A stretch of DNA of 29,399 bases from Verrucomicrobiaceae bacterium. Lineage in GTDB: Bacteria > Verrucomicrobiota > Verrucomicrobiia > Verrucomicrobiales > Verrucomicrobiaceae. The notes beneath the pieces were generated by a model. The model saw only the letters and a list, made by a program, of their open reading frames with translations, did no database searches and was not told the DNA's origin. The stretch covers positions 1 through 29,399 of the forward strand of contig JAGKWZ010000040.1 of NCBI GenBank assembly GCA_021151605.1. Reading direction: 5' to 3'. Below are positions 1-8,196 of the stretch, piece by piece. Positions within the stretch are counted from its first letter, which is position 1. Each line of letters starts with the position of its first letter. The position numbers and the translations under genes are program-made.

Positions 1-127
1 GCGGCCCCCACCATGTAAAACGTTGTGTTCTCATCGACTCCACCCTCTACTCCATCACAGCCGTTTTGCCAATCGACAGGTTTTCAAACACGACCTAGGC
101 TTTCGCCCTCATTTAAAAGCGCCGCTC

Positions 128-1717
128 ATGAAACCCATCATCACCTTCGGCTTCCTCGGCTCCACGCTCGACCGTGCTCAAGGCGCGGAAAGGTGGTCGA
201 AGTGGCGGCCCACCGTCGCAATGTGTAAGCAGGAGGATTTGCTCATTTCGCGGCTTGAGCTGCTGGTGGAGCCAAAGTTTGCCGATCTGGCGAAAAGCGT
301 GGTCGCGGACATCGCGAAGGTTTCGCCGGAGACGGAGGTGGTGGTGCATGAATTTGCGCTGAAGGACCCGTGGGATTTTCAAGAGGTGTATGAGCGGCTC
401 TACGACTTCGTGCGCGGCTATGATTTCCAGCCGGAGAAGGAGGACTACCTCATCCATCTGACCACGGGCACGCATGTGGCGCAGATTTGCTGGTTCCTGC
501 TGAATGAGGCGAACTTCATCCCGGCGCGGCTGCTGCAAACCTCGCCCTCACGCGAGGGCGGACGCGATGCGAAGGCCAGCGGGCGCTACGAGATCATCGA
601 CATCGACCTCTCGAAGTATGACCGCCTCTCCACGCGCTTCGCGCAGGAGCAGGAGCGCACGCTGGATTTCCTGAAAAGCGGTATCGCCACGAAGAACAAG
701 GGCTTCAACAAGCTCATCGAGCAGATCGAACTCGTCGCCGTAAACTCGAAGGCACCCATCCTCATCATGGGGCCAACAGGTGCGGGCAAATCGATGCTCG
801 CAGGCCGCATCTACGACCTGCGGCGTACACGGGCCGGTTTGAGTGGCCGATTCGTCGAAGTGAACTGCGCCACTCTTCGGGGCGATCAGGCGATGTCGGC
901 CCTCTTTGGCCACAAACGTGGTTCTTTCACCGGCGCGGCATCGGATCGACCTGGCCTGCTCAAAGAAGCCGACAAAGGCCTTATCTTCCTCGATGAGATC
1001 GGCGAACTGGGTCTCGATGAGCAGGCGATGCTTTTGCGTGCACTCGAAGACAAGACTTTCCTGCCGCTCGGTAGCGACAAGGCTGTGCAGAGCGACTTCC
1101 AGCTCATCGCGGGAACGAATCGCGATCTGCGGGCGCAAGTCGCTGCGGGCAAATTCCGCGATGATTTGCTCGCGAGGATCAATCTGTGGACTTTCACGCT
1201 TCCGAGCCTCGCGGAGCGTCGCGAAGACATCGCGGCGAACCTCGATTTCGAGCTGGAACGCTACGCAAAATCGCATCGGCGTCAGGTGCGCATGAACAAG
1301 GAGGCACGTGAGGCTTTCCTGAAGTTCGCGAAAGGACCGGAATCCAAGTGGAGCGCCAATTTCCGTGATCTGAACGCCGCGGTGACTCGCATGGCCACGC
1401 TGGCTCCGAAGGGGCGGATCACGGTGGCGTGCGTGGAGGCGGAGGTTCTTCGACTCAAAGAGGCCTGGCGTGAAGTGGGAAAAGAAAACGAACTTGGAAG
1501 TTCGCTTTACGGTGGGCTTGATGCCTCGCAGCTCGACCCGTTTGACCGAGTGCAGCTTGAGTTCGTGATCAAGACATGCCGGGAGAGCAAGACGCTCTCA
1601 GATGCGGGGCGGAAGCTGTTTACCGTGTCTCGTATGAAGCGCTCGAAGATGAATGATGCGGACCGGCTAAAGAAATACCTGCTGCGCTTTGATCTGAGCT
1701 GGGACGATGTGAAGTAA
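128..1717 (+). CDS. rtcR: RtcR-type sigma-54-dependent regulator of RNA repair
   Basis: This 529-residue protein matches RtcR in length (about 530) and layout. RtcR activates the RNA-repair operon rtcBA from a sigma-54 promoter. Residues 1-160 form the CARF-like sensor, with a GFLGSTLD motif at the start and HLTTGTHVAQ around 110-119. The AAA+ domain follows: Walker A GPTGAGKS at 215-222, a sigma-54 contact loop GSFTGA at 265-270 (GAFTGA is the usual form) and Walker B LIFLDE at 285-290. The C-terminus should be the DNA-binding part. The start at 128 gives the MKPIITFGFLG N-terminus expected of the family; the frame is open upstream to 23 but that stretch is not RtcR-like. No strong ribosome-binding site is seen. 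rtcB/rtcA, often divergent from rtcR, would lie off the left edge, so the target operon cannot be confirmed here. Confidence 0.93.
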   Translation: MKPIITFGFLGSTLDRAQGAERWSKWRPTVAMCKQEDLLISRLELLVEPKFADLAKSVVADIAKVSPETEVVVHEFALKDPWDFQEVYERLYDFVRGYDFQPEKEDYLIHLTTGTHVAQICWFLLNEANFIPARLLQTSPSREGGRDAKASGRYEIIDIDLSKYDRLSTRFAQEQERTLDFLKSGIATKNKGFNKLIEQIELVAVNSKAPILIMGPTGAGKSMLAGRIYDLRRTRAGLSGRFVEVNCATLRGDQAMSALFGHKRGSFTGAASDRPGLLKEADKGLIFLDEIGELGLDEQAMLLRALEDKTFLPLGSDKAVQSDFQLIAGTNRDLRAQVAAGKFRDDLLARINLWTFTLPSLAERREDIAANLDFELERYAKSHRRQVRMNKEAREAFLKFAKGPESKWSANFRDLNAAVTRMATLAPKGRITVACVEAEVLRLKEAWREVGKENELGSSLYGGLDASQLDPFDRVQLEFVIKTCRESKTLSDAGRKLFTVSRMKRSKMNDADRLKKYLLRFDLSWDDVK

Positions 1718-1719
1718 GA

Positions 1720-3036
1720 TCACTGCATGGGCAGGAGCAGATCCAGGGTCTTGTCTCCACGCAGGACTTTGACCGGCACTTTATCGCCTTTTCGGTGCTC
1801 CTGCATGAGGTGACCGTGAAGGCGGCTTTCGGTGATTCGGTGCTTTATGCCTGCGACTTCGATCAGCACATCCTCTTTCTGGAAACCTGCCTTCTTCGCC
1901 GCAGCGTGAATGCCATACATGCCGAGGCCTTTCACCCATAGCGCCATGCCATCAGTTCCAAGGTTGCGAGCTTTTCGCTCCGCATCCGTGAGGTCCAGCA
2001 TGTTGAGTCCACCTGCCGCCATGCCACGCATGGACCACGCAGAAACCTTGCCTGAATTGTCGGTCTGCTTTTTCCAACCAGACGGAAGGTCGAGCAGTAG
2101 CTTTGTTTCCACTCCACTTCGCTTGATACGGATTTCATGCTGTGCGCTGTCCCCCGTGCGATGCAACGCCCAACTGATGTCGGCCACGGAGATTAGCGGT
2201 TGTCCGCCAAAGGCGGTGATTTCATCTCCAGCTTTTACGCCGGCCTTCTCAGCCAGACTTCCAGAGGCGACAGCACTGACTGTCGCCACATGATTCGCCA
2301 GGAGTGACATCCCCAGAGTCTCGGGTGAAGGCATCGGGTAAACCCATTCGTCAGGCACAGGCTGCTTTTGATCTCGATACGAAGTGCGCAGAGCATCGCC
2401 GATCATGTGGCAGTGGACGCAGCTTTGGACGACCTTGCCTTCCCAATCGAGTTCACGTTTGTACTTCTCGGCCAGCTTTGGGATGTCGGTTGGATTCACA
2501 AAGGGAATCGGGCCGGGCTGCTTGTCGGCCAGGCTGGCCTTGTTGGTTGGGTAGTCTTTATGGATGGCGAGAGCGGCCTCGAGTGCCTTTTTGTAGCCAG
2601 CCAGAGTTTGGTCCGCCGAGTTCTTTTGGTGTGTCCACGAGCCGTAGCGGCCATACACGGTGCCGTCACTATTGAAAAAGAGGGTGGAGAAGGAGAGGTC
2701 GAAGTCGAACTGGAACTTCGTGAGGTCCAGCGCGTTGGCATTGATGACGCGAACACAGACAAACTGATCGAGGAGCGCGGTGAGTTGCTCACTCTCCATC
2801 AGCACCGCCGAGTCCAGGCCCATGCAGGCAAGACAGGGCACGCATCGCATCACAATGAGCAGCGGCTTCCCCGTGAGCTTTGCCTGCCGGAATCCGCTCT
2901 CGATATCATTGTAGGCCCAACGTTTATCCGCCTCCATCTTCGCTTTATCTGCACGCACCGCGCCTTCGCGGTCTTTGACAGCCTCAGCGTGCAGCAGTGA
3001 GAGGGAGAGCAGGGAAAAAAGAAAAACTCGTTTCAT
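1720..3036 (-). CDS. Secreted thioredoxin-like / CxxCH / PDZ protein
   Basis: A 438-residue exported protein starting with a signal peptide (MKRVFLFSLLSLSLLHAEA); ATG at 3036 was chosen because the upstream frame extension is not signal-like. Residues about 45-140 look thioredoxin-like, with CVPC at 65-68, another Cys at 71, and the GKPLLIVM strand before them. A CVHCH motif at 206-210 fits covalent heme c attachment. Residues about 235-300 form a PDZ domain (AGVKAGDEITAFGG), and a second PDZ-like region lies near the C-terminus (KAGFQKEDVLIEVAG). The combination suggests a periplasmic redox or scaffold protein. Heme binding is inferred from the motif only. It ends 3 bp from the rtcR stop and is convergent with it. 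Confidence 0.8.
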   Translation of the reverse strand: MKRVFLFSLLSLSLLHAEAVKDREGAVRADKAKMEADKRWAYNDIESGFRQAKLTGKPLLIVMRCVPCLACMGLDSAVLMESEQLTALLDQFVCVRVINANALDLTKFQFDFDLSFSTLFFNSDGTVYGRYGSWTHQKNSADQTLAGYKKALEAALAIHKDYPTNKASLADKQPGPIPFVNPTDIPKLAEKYKRELDWEGKVVQSCVHCHMIGDALRTSYRDQKQPVPDEWVYPMPSPETLGMSLLANHVATVSAVASGSLAEKAGVKAGDEITAFGGQPLISVADISWALHRTGDSAQHEIRIKRSGVETKLLLDLPSGWKKQTDNSGKVSAWSMRGMAAGGLNMLDLTDAERKARNLGTDGMALWVKGLGMYGIHAAAKKAGFQKEDVLIEVAGIKHRITESRLHGHLMQEHRKGDKVPVKVLRGDKTLDLLLPMQ

Positions 3037-3080
3037 GCCGGAAGCCTGACAAAACGTCGTGTGGATGGCAAGACTGATCC

Positions 3081-3788
3081 TCAAGGCGTGACGCGAATCA
3101 CGTCCTTCACTTCCTCCGCCATCAAAGCACGCCACTGCCCTGCGGCCAGATCTTCAGGCAAAGTCAGCCTGCCGATGCTCTCCCGATGCAGCGCGGTGAC
3201 AAAGCATCCGACGCGGCCAAACATGCGCTTGATCTGGTGATGACGGCCTTCGTGAAGCGTCACGCGAGCACGACGTTCGCTGAGGATCACCAGTTCACTG
3301 GGCAGCGTGGTGATGCCTTCAGCGGCGAAATGAAAACCACGCTCAAAGGCGGCGACCGCATCACTTGGGATGGGCGCATCGGTTTCCACGATATAGGTCT
3401 TCGGCACCTTGGATTGTGCATCCATAAGCTGCTTCGACCAGCGGCCATCGTTGGTCAGCAGCAGCAGACCCGTGGACCAGCGGTCGAGTCGTCCGGCGAT
3501 GTGCAGCGTGTGTTTGTCGGGATCGTCGATGAGGTCGATCACGGTCTGATGCTCGGCATCGACGGTGGCGCTGACGACTCCGCCGGGCTTGTGCATCATC
3601 AGGTAGAGCGCCCGCTCGGCCTGCTGCACGACTTCGGCCTCCAGCTCCACTTGGGTGAAACGATCCACCTCATGCTGATTGCCCAGGACTACCTCGCCAT
3701 TCACTCGCACGCATCCGGCAGCGATGAGCCGATGCGCCTCGCTCCGCCCGAGCGAGCGGTGTTTGGCGATGAGGCGGTCGAGTTTCAC
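3081..3788 (-). CDS. rsuA: RsuA-family rRNA pseudouridine synthase
   Basis: An S4 RNA-binding domain (VKLDRLIAKH... GCVRVNGEVV) is followed by the pseudouridine synthase core with catalytic GRLDRWSTGLLLLTNDG, then EGRHHQIKRMFGRVG and LHRESIGRLTL. This order is diagnostic of the RsuA/RluB/E/F family, which modifies rRNA uridines. GTG at 3788 gives 235 residues, close to E. coli RsuA (231) and aligned with its MRLDKF start. A longer ATG start at 3860 would add 24 non-conserved residues and would share the bases CATG with the start of the divergent DUF1080 gene, so the shorter start is preferred. Which paralogue it is (RsuA, RluE or RluF) is not certain. Confidence 0.85.
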   Translation of the reverse strand: MKLDRLIAKHRSLGRSEAHRLIAAGCVRVNGEVVLGNQHEVDRFTQVELEAEVVQQAERALYLMMHKPGGVVSATVDAEHQTVIDLIDDPDKHTLHIAGRLDRWSTGLLLLTNDGRWSKQLMDAQSKVPKTYIVETDAPIPSDAVAAFERGFHFAAEGITTLPSELVILSERRARVTLHEGRHHQIKRMFGRVGCFVTALHRESIGRLTLPEDLAAGQWRALMAEEVKDVIRVTP

Positions 3789-3858
3789 GCGGCATTCTGC
3801 ATCGCTTGGGCGGCGGGTGAAACTGTTTCGCGAGATCTTCCGTTTGTTGCCCACCACC

Positions 3859-4587
3859 ATGAAGCTTCTTCCCTTCGCCGCCCTCCTCGTTCTCTCGTCT
3901 CTTCAAGCCGCCGAGCCGCCTGCAGGCTTTAAAGCCATCTTTAATGGCAAGGATCTCACAGGTTGGTATGGCCTGAATCCACACAGCGTCCAGAAGCTCA
4001 CCGGTGAAAAGAAAGACGCGGCGCTGAAGAAGATGCGTGAAGAGTTCCCCACGAACTGGAAGGCCGAAAATGGCGAACTCGTGAACGACGGCCACGGGCC
4101 CTACGCCACCACCGAGCAGGAGTATGGCGACATGGAGTTCCTCATCGAATACAAGACTGTGCCGAAAGCCGACAGTGGCATCTACCTGCGCGGCGTGCCG
4201 CAGGTGCAGATCTGGGATAAGAACCAAGTCTTTGATCCGGCGAAGCCAACGCGTCGCCCACACCTCGGCTCCGGCGGTCTTTTCAACAACACGCCGGACA
4301 CTCCTGGCCGCGATCCCCTCGTGATCGCTGACAAGGACTTCGGCGAGTGGAACAGCTTCCGCATACGCCAGATCGGTGCGCGCACCTGGGTGTGGCTGAA
4401 TGACAAGCTCGTCGTCGATGGTGCGCCGATGGAGAACTATCCCGACAAAGCTATCCCCTACCCTGCCAAAGGCCCGATCATGCTGCAAACCCACGGAGGC
4501 GAGATCCGCTGGCGGAATCTTTTCGTGCGTGAGATCGGTGCGGATGAAGCGAAGAAGATCCTCGCTGAGGCAGATGCGAAGAAGTAG
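3859..4587 (+). CDS. Secreted DUF1080 (3-keto-disaccharide hydrolase-like) protein
   Basis: A 242-residue protein with a signal peptide (MKLLPFAALLVLSSLQAAE) followed by a single DUF1080 domain: FKAIFNGKDLTGW at the start, YGDMEFLIEYKT, SGIYLRG, VQIWD, GGLFNN, WNSFRIRQIG and a final GEIRWRNLFVREI. The family has a concanavalin-like beta-sandwich, is greatly expanded in Planctomycetota and Verrucomicrobiota, and is annotated as 3-keto-disaccharide hydrolase from characterised members. Substrate here is unknown. The following gene encodes a secreted dehydrogenase/cytochrome protein, but a strong terminator separates them, so they are neighbours rather than a simple operon. Confidence 0.9.
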   Translation: MKLLPFAALLVLSSLQAAEPPAGFKAIFNGKDLTGWYGLNPHSVQKLTGEKKDAALKKMREEFPTNWKAENGELVNDGHGPYATTEQEYGDMEFLIEYKTVPKADSGIYLRGVPQVQIWDKNQVFDPAKPTRRPHLGSGGLFNNTPDTPGRDPLVIADKDFGEWNSFRIRQIGARTWVWLNDKLVVDGAPMENYPDKAIPYPAKGPIMLQTHGGEIRWRNLFVREIGADEAKKILAEADAKK

Positions 4588-4617
4588 CCGCCAAAGCCAA
4601 ACAGTCGCAAATTCATC

Positions 4618-4649
4618 GGGGCGGAGGTTGCAAGACCTCCGCCCCTTTT
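4618..4649 (+). terminator. Rho-independent terminator after the DUF1080 gene
   Basis: A perfect 11-bp GC-rich stem (GGGGCGGAGGT at 4618-4628, ACCTCCGCCCC at 4635-4645) with a 6-base loop, directly followed by TTTT. It lies 30 bp after the DUF1080 stop codon and 22 bp before the next start, so it should insulate the two genes. Confidence 0.9.
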
Positions 4650-4671
4650 CACGACTACTGCGCCCCTCAAA

Positions 4672-7239
4672 ATGACCCTTCGCCTACTTTCCCTTCTCGC
4701 GCTCGCGAGTGCTGCCGCGTTCGCAGAAACAAACCCCACTTACACCTTCCCCATCCAGGCCAAGACGCCGGAGGAAGAGCTGAAGACGATCCAGTTGCCA
4801 GACGGCTACTCGCTGGAGCTGGTTTTGAGCGATCCGCTGATCAAGGAGCCGATGGCGATCGCCTTTGATGGGGATGGCAAGATGTACGTCGTCGAGATGC
4901 GCACCTACATGCAGGACATCGACGGCACGGACGAACTCACGCCAAAGAGCCGCATCTCGCTGCATGAATCGACGAAGGGCGACGGCGTCTTCGACAAGCA
5001 CAGCGTGTATCTGGATAACCTCTTGCTGCCTCGCATGGTGCTGCCGCTGGATGACCGGGTGCTCGTTGGCATCACGAACACGAATGACATCACGCTGCAT
5101 CGCGATGCGAATGGCGACGGCGTGGCCGATGAGCAAGCGCCCTGGTATGTCGGCGGGCCGCGGGGTGGAAACATGGAGCATCAGCCCAGCGGTCTCGTCT
5201 GGGGCCTGGATAACTGGATCTACACTACCTACAACGGCTACCGCCTGCGCTGGGCTGGCGAGAAGCAACCGGCACTCAAAGAAAACACCGCGCCGAATGG
5301 CGGCCAGTGGGGATTGGCTCAAGATGACTACGGCAAGATGTGGTGGAGCAATGCCGGCGGCGAAAAAGGCCTGTGGAACTACCAAGCGCCCATTCTGTAT
5401 GCCGCGATCAATGTGACGCAGCAGAAGAGCGAGAAGTTCGACACCGTGTGGCCCATCGTCGCGCTCGGTGATTTCCAGGGCGGCCCCGGACGCTTCCATT
5501 CGCCGGAGGACAAGCGCTTGAACCACTTCACCGGCTGCGCCGGACAGACTGTATATCGCGGGGATCGCCTGCCGAAGGAGCTTTATGGCAACGTCTTCCT
5601 GCCTGAGCCTGTCGGTCGTCTCATCCGACGTGCCACAGTGGAGATCAAAGACGGCATCACCACCGTCGCGAACCCGTATGAGGAGCAGATGAGCGAGTTC
5701 ATCCGCAGCAGCGATCCGAACTTCCGCCCGCTGAACATGACCACCGGCCCCGATGGCTGCCTCTACATCGTCGATGCGTATCGCGGCATCATTCAGGAAG
5801 GAAATTGGGTCAAGCCAGGCAGCTTCCTGCGTGGAGCCATCGAGCCGACCGGCATGCAGCACGTTGCCGGTCATGGCCGCGTGTGGCGTCTCGTGCATAA
5901 AGACTTCAAACCCGGCCCGCAGCCGAAAATGATCGGCGAAACGCCCGCACAGCTTGTCGCGCATCTCACGCATCCAAACGGCTTCTGGCGCGATACCGCG
6001 CAGCGCATGCTTATCGTCAAAAACGACCAAACCGTGGTTCCCGCGCTCGTTTCCCTGCTCAAGCATGACAACCACCTTGCCCGCCTGCATGCTCTGTGGA
6101 CGCTCGAAGGCCTCGATGCCGTCACACCGGACATTCTCCGCGCTGCGATGAAGGACGAGCATGCGCAAGTCCGCGCCAGCGCCATCCGTGTGGCTGAATC
6201 GCTGCTCAAAAAAGGCGACACCGCTTTGATCGCCGACATCCAAGCCCTCAAGGCCGACAAAGACCCAACCGTCGTGCTGCAGACGCTTTACACGGCGAAG
6301 CACCTCAACTGGCCCAAGTGGAAAGACGAAGCGCAGATGACGCTCATGACCTCCGCCAGCGTCGGCGTGAAGGAAATCGGCGCACAGTTGCTCGTCGAGG
6401 CACCGAAGATCAGCGGCAGCTTCACGAAGGACGAAAAGAAGCAGCTCGAGCGCGGCCAGGAGATCTTCCGCTCGCTTTGCTTTGCCTGCCACGGCTTTGA
6501 CGGTGCGGGCATGCCCATCGCGGGTCGCGAAGGTGCCACACTCGCCCCACCGCTCGCCGGATCACGCACCGCCGTGCAAGGCGATGCCATCGTGCGTGTG
6601 ATGTTGAATGGTCTCGCCGGTCCCATCGACGGCAAAACCTACGAAGCCGCCATGGTTCCCATGGCCACCAACAACGACCAATGGATCGCCGATGTCGCCA
6701 GCTACATCCGCAAAGCCTTTGGCAACAGCGGCAAGCTCGTGGACAAAAAAGAAGTCGCCGCCTTGCGCAAAGAACTCGGCAAACGCGTGACGCCGTGGAC
6801 CATCGAAGAACTCCGCGCCCTCTACCCGCAGCCCTTGCCGAACCGCGCCGCGTGGAAACTCACCACCAGTCACAACGATAAAGAAGCCGCTAAAGCCATC
6901 GACGGCGACCTCGCCACCCGCTGGGACACCCGCAAGCCACAGAGCCCCGACATGTGGTTCCAAATCGACCTCCCCGAGCCCACCGACATCACCGGCCTCA
7001 CCCTCGACACCGGCAAATCCCGCAACGACTACCCGCGCAAGTTCAAGATCGAACTCTCCCCCAACGGCACCGAATGGGAGAAGCCCACGCTGCAAGGCGA
7101 GGGCGAAGCCGGCGTCATCGACTACCTCTTCACCCAGCCCACCAAAGCCAAATCCATCCGCATCTCCCAACTCGGTGAAGCGAAGGGGACCTTCTGGTCC
7201 ATCCATGAGCTTCAGGTGCTCGGGGCGGTGAAGAAGTGA
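4672..7239 (+). CDS. PVC-type secreted dehydrogenase with cytochrome c and discoidin domains
   Basis: An 855-residue protein with a signal peptide (MTLRLLSLLALASAAAFA). Residues about 30-420 form the beta-propeller 'membrane-bound dehydrogenase' domain found in Planctomycetota and Verrucomicrobiota (PDGYSLELVLSDPLIKEPMAIAFDGDG begins it in segments). HEAT-like helices follow at about 430-590. A class I cytochrome c domain has its heme motif CFACH at residues 603-607. The C-terminal 130 residues resemble an F5/8 type C (discoidin) carbohydrate-binding domain (AIDGDLATRWDT, FWSIHELQVLG). The likely role is periplasmic sugar oxidation coupled to electron transfer, with substrate targeting by the C-terminal domain. 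The substrate is not evident. Confidence 0.9.
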   Translation: MTLRLLSLLALASAAAFAETNPTYTFPIQAKTPEEELKTIQLPDGYSLELVLSDPLIKEPMAIAFDGDGKMYVVEMRTYMQDIDGTDELTPKSRISLHESTKGDGVFDKHSVYLDNLLLPRMVLPLDDRVLVGITNTNDITLHRDANGDGVADEQAPWYVGGPRGGNMEHQPSGLVWGLDNWIYTTYNGYRLRWAGEKQPALKENTAPNGGQWGLAQDDYGKMWWSNAGGEKGLWNYQAPILYAAINVTQQKSEKFDTVWPIVALGDFQGGPGRFHSPEDKRLNHFTGCAGQTVYRGDRLPKELYGNVFLPEPVGRLIRRATVEIKDGITTVANPYEEQMSEFIRSSDPNFRPLNMTTGPDGCLYIVDAYRGIIQEGNWVKPGSFLRGAIEPTGMQHVAGHGRVWRLVHKDFKPGPQPKMIGETPAQLVAHLTHPNGFWRDTAQRMLIVKNDQTVVPALVSLLKHDNHLARLHALWTLEGLDAVTPDILRAAMKDEHAQVRASAIRVAESLLKKGDTALIADIQALKADKDPTVVLQTLYTAKHLNWPKWKDEAQMTLMTSASVGVKEIGAQLLVEAPKISGSFTKDEKKQLERGQEIFRSLCFACHGFDGAGMPIAGREGATLAPPLAGSRTAVQGDAIVRVMLNGLAGPIDGKTYEAAMVPMATNNDQWIADVASYIRKAFGNSGKLVDKKEVAALRKELGKRVTPWTIEELRALYPQPLPNRAAWKLTTSHNDKEAAKAIDGDLATRWDTRKPQSPDMWFQIDLPEPTDITGLTLDTGKSRNDYPRKFKIELSPNGTEWEKPTLQGEGEAGVIDYLFTQPTKAKSIRISQLGEAKGTFWSIHELQVLGAVKK

Positions 7240-7291
7240 GGCTTCTATCTTCGCGGTTGAAAATGACGCCTCAGCATGAAAGCATGATGCC

Positions 7292-7549
7292 ATGAGCATG
7301 ACTGCCACCTTGAATGAAGACGGGCATGTGATCCTGCCTCCTACCATCCTCCGACTGTTCGACGTCCAGGGCGAACGTCGGCTCGATGTCGATTTGGTGA
7401 GCGATGGCGTGACGCTGCGCTTTGCCAAAAGGCAGCCAACGCCCACGCAAGCTGACGCATTGTGGTTCACCCCGTTCACTCAGCCTGCGGGAGCGGCTCC
7501 CATTCAGCCGGAGGTCATCTCACAGCTCATCGCGGAGGAAGGCTTTTGA
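7292..7549 (+). CDS. VapB-like antitoxin (AbrB/SpoVT fold)
   Basis: An 85-residue protein whose first 45 residues have the swapped-hairpin AbrB pattern (NEDGHVILPPTILRLFDVQG, then a V-D-L-V-S-D-G-V turn). The C-terminal 40 residues would be the toxin-binding tail. It is followed 3 bp later by the start of a PIN-domain toxin that is truncated, so this is probably an orphaned VapB. A second in-frame ATG two codons downstream is also a possible start. Confidence 0.65.
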   Translation: MSMTATLNEDGHVILPPTILRLFDVQGERRLDVDLVSDGVTLRFAKRQPTPTQADALWFTPFTQPAGAAPIQPEVISQLIAEEGF

Positions 7550-7552
7550 GCC

Positions 7553-7651
7553 ATGGGTATCCTGTTTGATGTGAATATCCTCATGGCTCTCGGCTGGGAC
7601 ACCCATGTATTTCATCAGCGGGTGCTGGAATGGTGGGGCCTAAAGTTTTGA
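7553..7651 (+). pseudogene. Truncated VapC (PIN-domain toxin) remnant
   Basis: The reading frame encodes 32 residues beginning MGILFDVNILMALGWDTHVF, then HQRVLEWW and a stop. This matches the N-terminus of PIN-domain VapC toxins, where the first acidic residue lies in LFDVN and an H-x-x-H-x-R helix follows. A full PIN domain needs about 130 residues with three more acidic positions, all missing. The 41-bp repeat array begins some 85 bp after the stop, so the lost part may have been replaced by repeat DNA. It should have no nuclease activity. Confidence 0.75.
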
Positions 7652-7735
7652 GGGTGTCAGCCCCGTAACCCCTAACTTCGGGAAAAAACCTGCATTTTTG
7701 TGCAACTGAAGGCGATTTTGATTTTGAAAATGAGC

Positions 7736-7982
7736 TTCTGGACGTCCCGAAGCCTACTGTGAAAATTCACAGTGACCTTCTGGCCGTCCCGAAGGTCGTT
7801 TTTATTTTGACGATGATTTTCCGGCTGTCCCGAAGGTCATTTTTATTCTGACAGGTCGCTTCCGGTCGTCCTGAAGGCCGTTTTTCTCCTGACGATGCGC
7901 TTCTGGGCGTCCCGAAGACCGTTTTTGTTTTGACGAGTCGTTTCGGGAGAGCCTGAAACGATTTGGCATTCTGACAAAGAGC
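7736..7982. repeat. Array of about six 41-bp imperfect tandem repeats
   Basis: Units begin at 7736, 7778, 7819, 7860, 7901 and 7942, with a degenerate seventh at 7983 and a partial one before 7736. After the first (42 bp), spacing is exactly 41 bp. The best conserved part reads TTCTGGNCGTCCCGAAGGNC, followed by a T-rich stretch and TGACGA. Some units can fold a small hairpin (for example GACCTTC at 7774-7780 with GAAGGTC). Because 41 is not a multiple of three, the array is unlikely to be coding. There are no unique spacers, so it is not CRISPR. The rest of the gap 7652-8196 shows nothing else recognisable. Confidence 0.85.
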
Positions 7983-8196
7983 TTCTGAAAAGCTAGGTGC
8001 CGTCCGTGGTTTAGGCGGTTCGCACCCGAGTCTATCCGGGGGAAAATGGGGTTGGCGAAGTTTTGACTTCCTGTTTTTGCCCAAATCCTGTAAAAGCATC
8101 CATAATTCAGACGCATATCCTGCCATGACTCGTTGGAATTTTGCCTTCTTTGACAGCGGGGTTCGCTTTGATTCACCCGACCCATACCCTACGACT

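Noticed and set aside
4684..6492. 602-codon open frame opposite the PVC dehydrogenase
   Set aside because: Shadow of a strongly supported gene in GC-rich DNA; its translation has no domain-like pattern and is rich in His/Arg/Ala typical of antisense frames.
7736..7982. CRISPR array
   Set aside because: Whole 41-bp units repeat without unique spacers and no cas gene is present.
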